Positions 46,971 through 55,023 of a stretch of 64,000 bases of DNA are shown here, piece by piece. Both the position numbers and the translations under genes were made by a program. Where the stretch lies: positions 1 to 64,000 of the forward strand of contig MPMJ01000005.1 of the NCBI GenBank assembly GCA_002238425.1. Direction: 5' to 3'. Under the pieces are notes generated by a model. That model was given only the letters and a program-made list of their open reading frames with translations. It was not told the origin of the DNA and ran no database searches. Numbering within the stretch: the first letter of the stretch is position 1; each line of letters starts with the position of its first letter. Source of the stretch: SAR202 cluster bacterium bin16 (lineage in GTDB: Bacteria; Chloroflexota; Dehalococcoidia; Lucifugimonadales; Australimonadaceae).

Positions 46971-46996
46971 GGATTCCCGTTTTCACGGGAATGACG
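46971..46996. repeat. Dispersed REP-like palindrome
   Basis: GGATTCCCGTTTTCACGGGA with ATGACG, a hairpin type found dispersed in many bacterial genomes. It is the first of two repeats in the gap before the amidase gene. Confidence 0.75.
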
Positions 46997-47030
46997 AGGG
47001 AAAGCGGGAATGACGAGGTTGTTCGGCTGC

Positions 47031-47056
47031 GAGGTTCCTGCCTTCGCAGGAACGAC
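47031..47056. repeat. Dispersed short palindrome
   Basis: GAGGTTCCTGCCTTCGCAGG with AACGAC, the same unit as at 127-150 and 48915-48940. Confidence 0.75.
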
Positions 47057-47067
47057 GGGAGTCAGGC

Positions 47068-48501
47068 ATGAATGACCTGGTGCAGATGACGGCGCGGGAG
47101 GCGGTGGGGCGGCTCGCCGCGCGGGAGGTGTCGCCGCTGGAGATGATCGACGCGGCGGTCGAGCGCATCTCGGAGGTCGACGGGGCGGTGAACGCGCTGC
47201 CGACGCTGGCGGTGGAGCGGGCGCGCGAGCACGCGGCGCGGTTGATGGCATCCGGGGCGCCCGACGACGCGCCGCCGGGGTACCTGCACGGGCTCCCGTT
47301 CGCGGTGAAGGACCTGAAGGACGTGGCGGGCGTGCGCTCCACGAAGGGGTCGCCCATCTACGCGGAGCACGTGCCGGAGCGTTCCGACTACCTCGTCGAG
47401 AACATCGAGGCGCAGGGCGGCGTGGTGCTGGCGAAGTCGAACACGCCGGAGTTCGGGGCCGGCGCCAATACGTTCAACGAGGTGTTCGGCAAGACGCGCA
47501 ACCCGTGGGACACGCGAATGACGTGCGGGGGATCGTCGGGCGGTGCGGCGGTCTCGCTTGCGACGGGGCAGGTGTGGCTCGCGACGGGGAGCGACCTCGG
47601 CGGGAGCCTACGCATCCCGGCGAGCTTCTGCTCGGTGGTCGGGCTGCGTCCCTCGCCGGGGCGGGTGCCGCACGGGCCGAAGGAGTTGCCGTTCGCGGGG
47701 TTGTCGGTCGAGGGGCCGATGGGACGTACGGTGGGCGACGTGGCGATGTTCCTCGACACGCAGGCGAGCGGATTCCAGGCGGTCGACCCGATCAGCCTGC
47801 CGCGCCCGGAGCGTCCGTTCGTCGACGCGGTTGATGCGCCACGCGCACCGAAGCGCGTCGCGTACTCGCCGGACCTCGGCATCGCGCCGGTGGATGCGGA
47901 GGTGCGGGAGATATGCGAGCGCGCCGTGCGGCTGTTCGAGGGAGCCGGAGCGTCGGTGGACGAGGATGCGCCGGACCTGCACGACGCGGAGCCGATATTC
48001 CAGGCACTGCGGGCGGCACAGTTCGCGGCGCTGTACGGCAAGCACATGGAGACGAACCGGCACCTGCTGAAGCCGGAGGTCATCTGGAACGTCGAGGCGG
48101 GGCTGGCGCTGTCGTCGGAGGACGTGAACCGGGCGGAGGCGGCGCGCGGTGCGCTCTACTACCGCACAGCGGCGTTCTTCGAGCAGTACGACATCCTCGT
48201 GTCGCCAACGGTGCTCGTGCCGCCGTTCGACGTCGACCAGCGGTACGTGGAGGAGGCGGGCGGCGTACGGTTCGAGACGTACGTGAGCTGGCTGGTGATG
48301 TCGTTCGCGCTGACGCTCACGTCGTGCCCGTCGATCTCGGTGCCGTGCGGGTTCACGTCGTCCGGGCTGCCGGTGGGATTGCAGTTGATGGCGCCGCGCG
48401 CGGACGAGGCGGCGCTGCTTTCAGCGGCGGCGCTCTTCGAGGAGGCGTGTGAGCTCGCAGGCAACGTCCCCATCGACCCGGTCGTGAGGCACTCCGCCTG
48501 A
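47068..48501 (+). CDS. Amidase-signature family hydrolase
   Basis: 477-aa amidase with the Ser-cisSer-Lys triad: Lys81 (FAVKDL), cis-Ser in CGGSSGG at 153-159 and nucleophile Ser180 (GSDLGGSLRIP). The gene could encode a catabolic amidase (acetamidase, 6-aminohexanoate-type) or a GatA-like enzyme; the absence of gatB/gatC nearby makes the former more likely. The ATG at 47068 follows a dispersed palindrome, with GGGAGTCAGGC as a weak ribosome site. Its stop overlaps the start of the next small gene. Confidence 0.9.
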   Translation: MNDLVQMTAREAVGRLAAREVSPLEMIDAAVERISEVDGAVNALPTLAVERAREHAARLMASGAPDDAPPGYLHGLPFAVKDLKDVAGVRSTKGSPIYAEHVPERSDYLVENIEAQGGVVLAKSNTPEFGAGANTFNEVFGKTRNPWDTRMTCGGSSGGAAVSLATGQVWLATGSDLGGSLRIPASFCSVVGLRPSPGRVPHGPKELPFAGLSVEGPMGRTVGDVAMFLDTQASGFQAVDPISLPRPERPFVDAVDAPRAPKRVAYSPDLGIAPVDAEVREICERAVRLFEGAGASVDEDAPDLHDAEPIFQALRAAQFAALYGKHMETNRHLLKPEVIWNVEAGLALSSEDVNRAEAARGALYYRTAAFFEQYDILVSPTVLVPPFDVDQRYVEEAGGVRFETYVSWLVMSFALTLTSCPSISVPCGFTSSGLPVGLQLMAPRADEAALLSAAALFEEACELAGNVPIDPVVRHSA

Positions 48502-48713
48502 TGTGGCGCGTCTCGATAGCGGGCGGGGTGCTGTGGGTGGTGGTGACGCTGTGGCTTACGCTCGCGCTGTTCCGGGGAGCGTCGGACGCCGCAGCCGATG
48601 GCATCATCGCGGAGCCGCAGAGCGGGCAGGTGCTGGTAGCCGTGCTCTCGGCCATCATCTTCGGCGTGCCGGGGGTGGCGCTGATCGTCTACGGGTGGCG
48701 GCGGCGGGAATGA
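48501..48713 (+). CDS. Small two-helix membrane protein
   Basis: 70-aa protein with an N-terminal and a C-terminal hydrophobic helix separated by a short acidic loop, ending in GWRRRE. The start ATG overlaps the amidase stop (TGATG). No family recognised; possibly a membrane partner of the amidase. Confidence 0.6.
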   Translation: MWRVSIAGGVLWVVVTLWLTLALFRGASDAAADGIIAEPQSGQVLVAVLSAIIFGVPGVALIVYGWRRRE

Positions 48714-48838
48714 GGCGTTCCGGATTGCACGAGTCCCGCGGAGCCTTGCCAAGCCGTGGAAGAGGATCCAAATGGGGCGGCAGCGGTTGGTAAGAAGGCG
48801 CTCTGTGGGTTGCGTGGGGCCTTTCCACGCGAGCGCCC

Positions 48839-48945
48839 CCGAGAGATGTTTCGGCTCCGCCTCCGGCTTCGCTCAACATGACAGGCCGCCACTCCCACCA
48901 GCCCCGCCGGGCTACGAGGTTCCTGCCTGCGCAGGAACGACAGCC
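48839..48945. repeat. Composite of dispersed intergenic repeats
   Basis: Contains a GAGATGTTTCGGC...GCTCAACATGACA unit followed at 48915-48940 by the TTCCTGCCTGCGCAGGAA palindrome seen twice elsewhere. The whole 48714-48968 gap shows no gene and probably accumulated repeats between convergent genes. Confidence 0.6.
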
Positions 48946-48968
48946 AACGAAGGCCTATTCAGGCCGGG

Positions 48969-49889
48969 CTACGCCCTGATCTCCTCGCGCATGAAGCGGA
49001 CGTAGGACGCGGCGAGGAGGATGGCGATCATCCCGACGAGCACGACGATGTGCGGCCAGACGAGCTGAAGGCTCTGAGCAGCCGATACCGGCGTCGAGAG
49101 CAGTCCTTCCAGGCGTCCCTGCTCGATGGTGAAGAGATTGAGCGCCCGCCCTCCGATGGGGTCGAGGAGGATGGAGGTCGCCTCGGAGTAGAGGCCAGAG
49201 GGTGAAACGCGGTTGGCCCACGACTCGATGTTGACGTGACGCACGGCGTCGTCAGCGGTCTCGATGTCGGGGACGACGCGGTCGGCCAGGACGCCGCCCA
49301 AGAGCGTGATGAGGAAGCCGAGCGCGAACCACAGGCCGATGGAGGCAAGGGCGGAGGTGACCGTGTTCCGGAAGAGTACGGATGCGGTGATGGCGAGCGC
49401 GAGCCAGAAGGCAAGGTAGGCCGTGGTCACGAGGCCGAGGCCGACGAGGCGAATCACCTCCTCGCCAGTGGGGGCGATGCCCATGCGGAACATGGTGAGG
49501 CCAATGACGACGATCATCATGCTCGCGACCACGAGTGCGAGCGTGAGGATCGCGGCGAGGAACTTGGCGTTGTAAACGGAGTCCCGGTGGAGCGGCTGCG
49601 CCAAGAGGCGCGCCAGCGTGCCCTGCGTGCGCTCGCCGTTGATGGCGTCGAACCCGAGCGCGATGCCGATGACCGGGCCGAAGAAGCTGAGGAACGACAG
49701 CAGGGAGATGGGGACGCCCGCGGTGGTCCTGAAGACGTCCAGGAAGAAGAACTGGCGGCCCGAGCTGGCGAGCTGACCGAGGTCTACGAACGCGCCCCAG
49801 ACGAGGCCGAGGGCTACGAGGCCGAGGAGCAGTGCGAACCTGCGCCGTCCGAAGTGGTCTGAGAGTTCCTTAAAGAACAGGGCGGTCAC
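48969..49889 (-). CDS. ABC-2 type transporter permease
   Basis: 306-aa permease with six membrane helices and a large loop between helices 1 and 2, typical of NosY/ABC-2 exporter subunits. The conserved stretch FDAINGERTQGTLARLLAQPLHR follows helix 2, and the first helix is preceded by FKELSDHFGRRRF. Its start overlaps the end of the ATPase gene by 4 bases. It forms an exporter with the ATPase at 49886; the cargo is unknown. Confidence 0.88.
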   Translation of the reverse strand: MTALFFKELSDHFGRRRFALLLGLVALGLVWGAFVDLGQLASSGRQFFFLDVFRTTAGVPISLLSFLSFFGPVIGIALGFDAINGERTQGTLARLLAQPLHRDSVYNAKFLAAILTLALVVASMMIVVIGLTMFRMGIAPTGEEVIRLVGLGLVTTAYLAFWLALAITASVLFRNTVTSALASIGLWFALGFLITLLGGVLADRVVPDIETADDAVRHVNIESWANRVSPSGLYSEATSILLDPIGGRALNLFTIEQGRLEGLLSTPVSAAQSLQLVWPHIVVLVGMIAILLAASYVRFMREEIRA

Positions 49890-50830
49890 GCGACGGCCTC
49901 CTGGAAGTAGCGGAGGTAGATGTCCTCGAGCGTGCGGTCGTTGGCGCGCATCTCCAGCAGCCGGGAGCCGTGCTCGTGGACTGCGGCTGCGGCAGCGGCG
50001 CGCACGTCCTCGTCGCTCTCAATGACGACGTCGATGCCGGAGCGCGTGGCCTCCCGTACCGAGGGGAGCGCGGCGAGCGCGGTGTCCAGCGCAGCGTTCG
50101 CGCCCTCGACCTTCAGGGTGATGCGGAAGCCCCCGGCGTCCGTCTGTGCGGTGAGCGCCGCGACGGTGCCTTCCAGCACGAGCTTGCCGTGGGACATGAT
50201 GCCGACGCGGTGGCAGACGCGTTGCACCTCCTGCAACTGGTGCGACGAGAGGAAGACGGCGATGCCCTGCCGGGCGCTCAGCTCCTCGATGATCCCGAGC
50301 AGCCAGACGATGCCGGCGGGGTCGAGTCCGAGCGTGGGGTCGTCCAGTATGACGAGCCGGGGTTGCTTGAGCAGCACGTCTGCGAGGCCAAGGCGCTGGC
50401 GCATGCCGCGCGAGTACTGACCGACCGGCTGGTTGGCTGCGTCCTCGAGTTCAACGGTATCAAGGAGTTCGGCGATGCGCGGCTCGGCGTCCCTGCGTGG
50501 GATGCCGTTGAGTTCGGCGGTGAAGCGGAGGTTCTGCGCGCCGGTCATGTCGCCGTAGAAACCGACCGACTCCGGGAGGTAGCCGACCTGGCGCTTGACG
50601 GCGAGCGGGTTGCGCGAGGGGTCGTGGCCGCAGACGCGGACAGTACCGTCCGTGGGCTCGGTGAGGCCGAGCATCATGAGGATGCTGGTGCTCTTGCCGG
50701 AGCCGTTGGGGCCGAGGAAGCCAAACACCTCACCTTCGCCGATGGTCAGGTCGATGCCGTCCACGGCGGTGAACGCGCCGTAGCGCTTGGTGAGGCCCTG
50801 GGCTTCTATGAGCGGACCGGCGGTGCTCAT
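49886..50830 (-). CDS. ABC transporter ATP-binding protein (ABC-2/DrrA type)
   Basis: 314-aa ATPase. Walker A is GPNGSGKS (40-47), the signature is YSRGMRQR and Walker B LVILDDP with the D-loop region LGLDPAG. The C-terminal domain resembles those of NodI/DrrA-type exporters. The 4-base overlaps with genes before and after place it in a translationally coupled three-gene unit: NEW3 protein, ATPase, permease. Confidence 0.92.
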   Translation of the reverse strand: MSTAGPLIEAQGLTKRYGAFTAVDGIDLTIGEGEVFGFLGPNGSGKSTSILMMLGLTEPTDGTVRVCGHDPSRNPLAVKRQVGYLPESVGFYGDMTGAQNLRFTAELNGIPRRDAEPRIAELLDTVELEDAANQPVGQYSRGMRQRLGLADVLLKQPRLVILDDPTLGLDPAGIVWLLGIIEELSARQGIAVFLSSHQLQEVQRVCHRVGIMSHGKLVLEGTVAALTAQTDAGGFRITLKVEGANAALDTALAALPSVREATRSGIDVVIESDEDVRAAAAAAVHEHGSRLLEMRANDRTLEDIYLRYFQEAVA

Positions 50831-52068
50831 CGCCTGCCAAGCCTCACGAAGAGCGCGCCGAGGATGACGATGACCAGCACAACGAGAACGATGCCGAGCC
50901 AGCCCCAGATGGTGGACTGGGCCACGGTCACGCGCAGCTCGAGGGAGGCGTTCGTGTCGGGGTGGTTGGCGCGCAGGGTCACGAGGTAGTCGCCGGGGAT
51001 GGCATCCGCCGCCGGCAGGACGGTGGTGGTGATGTCTATCTGGTTGTTGACAGGCAGGTCCGCGACGGAGTCCACCTCAAAGTTGATCTCCCAACCTGAG
51101 GGGGCGTCCGCGAGGAGGCCGATGCCGGCGAGGTTTCCGGTGCCGAAGTTGGTAAGCCTGAGCTTGGTGGAGGCCTCCTCGCCTGCCGTAGCGTCCAGGT
51201 TGAGCAGGCCGGTGTCTGTGCCGAGGAACACCTCCCCGCGTCCACGGATGGTTACGAGCAGCAGCGCATCCGCCTCGAACCCTGCGTCGTCCTGTACCTG
51301 GACCGGGATGAGGTAGTCGCCCGGCGCCGTGTTGCGCGGCGGGGTGACGCGCACGTCGACACGCTCGTTGAGGGCGTCGCCCACGCTGATGCTGGAGATG
51401 ACGCGCTCCTGTCCGAAGGAGGGAGAGAAGGTGATATCCCAACCGGGGAGCACCTGGCCGCTCTGATCGAGCGCCGCCGCGGTGAGGTTGAATGAGGTGT
51501 CCGCGCCGGTGTCGTTGTCGATGACGATCTCGAACTCGAACTCGCTAGTGGAAGGACCGCTCAGGGCGGGGTAGGTCACGGTGATGGCCACGCCGCTGTC
51601 CGTGCTGGCAGGCGGCTCGGGCACCATGATCGTGTAGCGGGCGCTGTCGTACTCGATGCTGCCGTCCGGCGAGGTGATGCGCAGGCCGAAGGAGTAGCTC
51701 CCCGAAGGCGGACGCACGTCCGGCAGGTCGACGCGGAGGCGGAGACTCTGGCTCGGGCCGGTGTCATCGGCAGCGGGCGGTTCGACGACTATCTCGCCGA
51801 TCTTGAAGTCGAAGAAGCGGTCCCACACGGCGATGTCCCAGCCGTCCGGGATGTCTTCGAGCTCGATCCTGACAACCCGCCTATCCGAGGTGGTGTTATA
51901 GAGATCGACGGTGAGGTCGGTTCGAGTCTCACGGGGACCCATCTCCAGCGAGCGCACGGCGGAGTCGAGCCGCACATCGCTGGGCTCCTGGGCATACGCC
52001 GTAGCGGAGAGCAGGCCAAAGGCGAAGGCGAGCGTGGTAAGCACCAATAGCAGTCGACCGATACGCAT
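50827..52068 (-). CDS. Secreted, C-terminally anchored protein with NEW3-type beta-sandwich domains
   Basis: 413-aa exported protein. A signal peptide (1-26, ending ATAYAQ) is followed by several beta-sandwich repeats of the NEW3/alpha-galactosidase-associated type: a first repeat from about residue 29, and another with NFGTGNLAGIGLLADAPSGWEINF. A C-terminal membrane helix ends GALFVRLGRR. Such proteins are often found before ABC-2 exporter genes and may present or guide the cargo outside the membrane. The ATG at 52068 has GAGGTAACCGGAAGT upstream. Confidence 0.82.
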   Translation of the reverse strand: MRIGRLLLVLTTLAFAFGLLSATAYAQEPSDVRLDSAVRSLEMGPRETRTDLTVDLYNTTSDRRVVRIELEDIPDGWDIAVWDRFFDFKIGEIVVEPPAADDTGPSQSLRLRVDLPDVRPPSGSYSFGLRITSPDGSIEYDSARYTIMVPEPPASTDSGVAITVTYPALSGPSTSEFEFEIVIDNDTGADTSFNLTAAALDQSGQVLPGWDITFSPSFGQERVISSISVGDALNERVDVRVTPPRNTAPGDYLIPVQVQDDAGFEADALLLVTIRGRGEVFLGTDTGLLNLDATAGEEASTKLRLTNFGTGNLAGIGLLADAPSGWEINFEVDSVADLPVNNQIDITTTVLPAADAIPGDYLVTLRANHPDTNASLELRVTVAQSTIWGWLGIVLVVLVIVILGALFVRLGRR

Positions 52069-52132
52069 ACTTCCGGTTACCTCACGATGTTGTTGTGCTA
52101 CGGGGCGCTCCGAAACGAGCGTCCAACTCCCA

Positions 52133-52138
52133 ATTATA
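52133..52138 (-). promoter_or_regulatory. -10 box of the NEW3-ABC operon
   Basis: TATAAT on the minus strand, 64 bases before the NEW3 gene start. No convincing -35 hexamer was seen at 17-18 bp. Confidence 0.5.
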
Positions 52139-52228
52139 CCGCGTGTGCGCAGGATGGGAGAGATGCGTGCCGCGAACGGTGGCAGTCTCCCCGTGTGGTA
52201 TACGTCCGACGGGCGTTGACGGTTCTCT

Positions 52229-53005
52229 TCACTCTGCGGCCTTTGCCTCTTCCCAGAGTGCGAGTTTGGCGTCGACCGGCATCTCGGCGAGCGTGCGGGC
52301 ATCACTGCGCAGGGCATCCTCGACATGCTTGAAGCGCGTGGCGAAGCGGTCGTTCGCGCCGCGCAGGGCCTGCTCCGCGTCGATATCCATGCGGTGCGCA
52401 GCGGCGACGAGCGCCAGGAGGAGGTCGCCGAACTCTTCTTCGCGGCGCTGAGGGGTTTCGCTGTCGCGGAGTTCTCCGGCTTCTTCGGCGACCTTGTCGA
52501 AGACCGCGTCCGGGTCGTCCCAGTCGAAACCGGCCCTGCGGGCGCGGCTGAGGACGGACTGGGCGTACGCAAGGGCGGGCATGGCGCGGGAGACGCCGGA
52601 GAGCATGGAGCGGTCGCCCTCGCCCTTCTTCGAGCGTTCCTCAGCCTTGAGGCGCTCCCACTGGCCGGTGACCTCGGTCGCGGTGCGGGCCGCAGCGTCC
52701 TCGAAGACGTGGGGGTGACGGCGGATGAGCTTCTCGTTGAGTTGGGCGGAGACGTCGTCCATGGTGAACGCGCCCTCGTCCGCGCCGATCTGGGCGTGGA
52801 AGATGACGTGGAGGAGGAGATCGCCGAGCTCCTCGACGAGCGCGGAGCGCTCGCCGGAGGCCATGGCGTCGAGGGCCTCGTAGGTCTCCTCCAGCAGCGA
52901 GCCCCGGAGCGAGTCGTGGGTCTGCTCGAGGTCCCACGGACAGCCGGCGACGGGGTCGCGCAGGCGGCGCATCGTTTCCAGGAGGGCGTTGAAGGTATCG
53001 GACAA
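52229..53005 (-). CDS. mazG: Nucleoside triphosphate pyrophosphohydrolase MazG
   Basis: 258-aa all-alpha NTP pyrophosphatase, hydrolysing NTPs (including damaged or (p)ppGpp-linked pools) to NMP and PPi. Two MazG repeats are seen: LLEETYEALDAMASGERSAL with EELGDLLLHVIFHAQIGADE, and EEAGEL...EEFGDLLLALVAAAHRM. The acidic Glu/Asp sets bind Mg2+. A TTG at 53005 with GGAG upstream gives the family N-terminus (SDTFNALLETMRRLRDP); a longer frame has no similarity. Confidence 0.92.
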   Translation of the reverse strand: MSDTFNALLETMRRLRDPVAGCPWDLEQTHDSLRGSLLEETYEALDAMASGERSALVEELGDLLLHVIFHAQIGADEGAFTMDDVSAQLNEKLIRRHPHVFEDAAARTATEVTGQWERLKAEERSKKGEGDRSMLSGVSRAMPALAYAQSVLSRARRAGFDWDDPDAVFDKVAEEAGELRDSETPQRREEEFGDLLLALVAAAHRMDIDAEQALRGANDRFATRFKHVEDALRSDARTLAEMPVDAKLALWEEAKAAE

Positions 53006-53068
53006 GGGAAGCGCTCCGCAGGGAGTGGGTGCGCGGATTATAGCGGAGGCTCGGCGGGATAGAATCGG

Positions 53069-53794
53069 ATGATGGAGCGTGTCTTCAAAGAACGGTGGCG
53101 CATCGCGGGGTGGGTGGCAGCGGTGGCGCTGGGGTTGTTGCTGGTGACGACGACGGTGCGCTGCGCCGCGGAGAGCCTGACGTTGTACGAGGCGCTGTTC
53201 GAACGGCACTCGGTGTCGGAGCGTACGGGCATCACGCCGGAAGGGCTGACGCACGTGGGGCGGGAGGTGCAGGCGTACTTCGCGAGCAGCAGCGACGACC
53301 CCCTGGACGTGACCGTCCCGGTCCACGGTGTGCCGCGCACGCTGTTCAACGAGAACGAGGTGTCGCACATGGCGGACGTGAAGGCGCTCTTCCTGCGCGT
53401 CTACCGCGTGCAGTGGATCTCGGCGGTCCTGCTTGTCGCGCTCACGCTGGTGGCAGCATGGCGCCTGCGCAGGGAGGCGTATCCCGCCGTCGCATCGTGG
53501 CTGCGGTGCGGCGGGGCGCTGACGGCGGCGGTCATCCTGGTGTTGGGACTGCTGAGCGTGGTGGCCTTCCGGCAGGTGTTCATCGTGTTCCACTACATCG
53601 GGTTCCCGCAGGGGAACTGGGTGTTCGACCCGCGGACGGAGTATCTCGTGCAGGTGTTCCCTTTCGGTTTCTGGCGGGACATCACGCTGTTCATCGGAGC
53701 GTTCATCCTGCTGGGGGCGGCGGTGCTGTGGGGCGTGGGCGGCGCGCTGCGCAGGTACGGCAGCCCGGGCAGGGGCGGTTATGGGGATGGGTGA
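53069..53794 (+). CDS. DUF1461 (TIGR01906-type) integral membrane protein
   Basis: 241-aa membrane protein with four or five helices. The conserved middle is HGVPRTLFNENEVSHMADVK and the later segment NWVFDPRTEYLVQVFPFGFWRD. The second block of the family is in a loop between helices. Function unknown; some proteins of this family in Firmicutes are linked to lipoprotein processing (Lit-like), but membership in that subgroup is not certain. Its end overlaps the DUF2007 gene by 14 bases. Confidence 0.8.
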   Translation: MMERVFKERWRIAGWVAAVALGLLLVTTTVRCAAESLTLYEALFERHSVSERTGITPEGLTHVGREVQAYFASSSDDPLDVTVPVHGVPRTLFNENEVSHMADVKALFLRVYRVQWISAVLLVALTLVAAWRLRREAYPAVASWLRCGGALTAAVILVLGLLSVVAFRQVFIVFHYIGFPQGNWVFDPRTEYLVQVFPFGFWRDITLFIGAFILLGAAVLWGVGGALRRYGSPGRGGYGDG

Positions 53795-54002
53795 GGGGAT
53801 CGCGCGGGTGCGCATCTACCCGAACGAGTTGGAGGCACGCCTGGCGGAGGGCGTGCTACAGGACGCCGGGATCAGAGCGGTAGTGCGCCCGGAGTTCGGA
53901 GGCTACGGGCTATGGGGGCAGAACCAATTCTCAGCACACGGGCTCTGGGTTCTGGAAACGCAGGTGGAGGAGGCACGGGCGCTGCTGGAAGGGATCTGCT
54001 AG
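53781..54002 (+). CDS. DUF2007-family putative signal-transducing protein
   Basis: 73-aa protein with the DUF2007 fold: IARVRIYPNELEARLAEGVLQDAGI is a ferredoxin-like beta-alpha-beta start and HGLWVLETQVEEARALL the end. It resembles the regulatory PII-like/ACT-like tiny domains. Co-translated with the DUF1461 protein (14-base overlap). It converges on the FmdB gene with a 4-base overlap. Confidence 0.8.
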   Translation: MGMGEGIARVRIYPNELEARLAEGVLQDAGIRAVVRPEFGGYGLWGQNQFSAHGLWVLETQVEEARALLEGIC

Positions 54003-54220
54003 CCGCAGCCGCAGGAGCCGCCGCAACACGCGCTGCTGAGCGGGCCGACAGGTGAGGGTCCTGCGCCGGCGCCCACGGCGACGGGAGCGGCAAAGAGCGA
54101 CAGAACGCGCCTGGCTTCCTCGCCGCAGTCCGGGCAGTCGCTCACGTGGGCCGCGGACATGGGCTGCAGCCGCTCGAAGCGGGTGTCGCAGTCGTCGCAG
54201 AGGTATTCGTACAGGGGCAT
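53999..54220 (-). CDS. FmdB-family zinc-ribbon protein
   Basis: 73-aa protein starting MPLYEYLCDDCDTRFERLQPM, with zinc-ribbon cysteines 8, 11, 29 and 32 (CDDC, CPDC) typical of the FmdB/putative regulatory protein family, and a C-terminal Cys/Gly stretch (ACCGGSCGCG) that may bind metal. GGAGGGAGCC precedes the ATG. Function not proven; FmdB-type proteins are linked to formamidase regulation in one case. Confidence 0.88.
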   Translation of the reverse strand: MPLYEYLCDDCDTRFERLQPMSAAHVSDCPDCGEEARRVLSLFAAPVAVGAGAGPSPVGPLSSACCGGSCGCG

Positions 54221-54339
54221 GGCTCCCTCCTTGCCAACAGCGGCATGGTACACCAAGCCCATCCGGGCTGCGAGATTCCCGCCTGCGGGGGTTATGACGG
54301 GAAAGGGGTGGGAACGGCGGAGAGGGGCGGGAACGGCGG

Positions 54340-55023
54340 TTAGCCGCGGAAGCGGTAGCCGACGTTCCAGACCGTGTCGATGAACGTGTGTGAGGCGTCC
54401 TCGATCTTGCTGCGGAGGCGGCGGATGTGGACGTCCACGGTCCGGGTGCCGCCGAAGTACTGGTAGCCCCACACCTGCTCCAGCAGCGTTTCGCGGCTGT
54501 AGACACGGCCGGGATTGGCGGCCATGAGCTTGAGGAGCTCGTACTCCTTGAAGGCGAGGACGACGGGCTTACCTGCGAGGTAGACGTCGTAACGGCTGGG
54601 GTTGATGACGAGGTCGCCCACGCGGATCACGCCCGGCTCATCAGGGGGCGCCTTGCGTTCCAGTTGCTTGTTGATGCGGAGGGCGAGTTCGCCGGTCTCC
54701 CAGGGTGCAACGATGAAGTCGTCCGCGGAGATGCTGAGGTCGGGGGCCTGCAGGTGGCTCCGGGAGAGGACCGCGATGACCGGGCACGGGCTCTTGGCGT
54801 AGCTCCGGGAGAGCGATTCGGCACGATGGCGGTCAGCGTCCACGAGGTCGAGGACGAAGGCGTGCGGCTCCTCCATTTCGTCCGCGGGGCCGAAGCGGAC
54901 TCCCTCCTTGCGAAGGCTGTCCAACAGGTCGGCGTTCGGTGTGCGGGCGTCGTAGAGGATGCCGACGGTGAGGTCAGCGCGCCAGGCGGCGGCATGGTCC
55001 CGGAATGCGCTCGTGTCTACCAC
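54340..55023 (-). CDS. OmpR/PhoB-type response regulator with degenerate receiver
   Basis: 227-aa protein. The C-terminal winged helix (about 130-227) is clear: YELLKLMAANPGRVYSRETL, EQVWGYQYFGGTRTVDVHIR, RLRSKIED. The N-terminal domain has the receiver outline and a candidate phosphoacceptor Asp in AFVLDLVD, but the acidic pair after strand 1 is missing (ILYDART) and the KP of the last strand is replaced (IVAPWE). It may thus work without phosphorylation. The GTG at 55023 overlaps the cysteine synthase stop; no sensor kinase gene is in the window. Confidence 0.82.
   Translation of the reverse strand: MVDTSAFRDHAAAWRADLTVGILYDARTPNADLLDSLRKEGVRFGPADEMEEPHAFVLDLVDADRHRAESLSRSYAKSPCPVIAVLSRSHLQAPDLSISADDFIVAPWETGELALRINKQLERKAPPDEPGVIRVGDLVINPSRYDVYLAGKPVVLAFKEYELLKLMAANPGRVYSRETLLEQVWGYQYFGGTRTVDVHIRRLRSKIEDASHTFIDTVWNVGYRFRG

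Noticed and set aside
51905-51925. GGTTCGAGTC-like stretch as a tRNA T-arm
   Set aside because: Lies inside the NEW3 gene and lacks other tRNA arms; no tRNA or rRNA gene was seen anywhere in the window.
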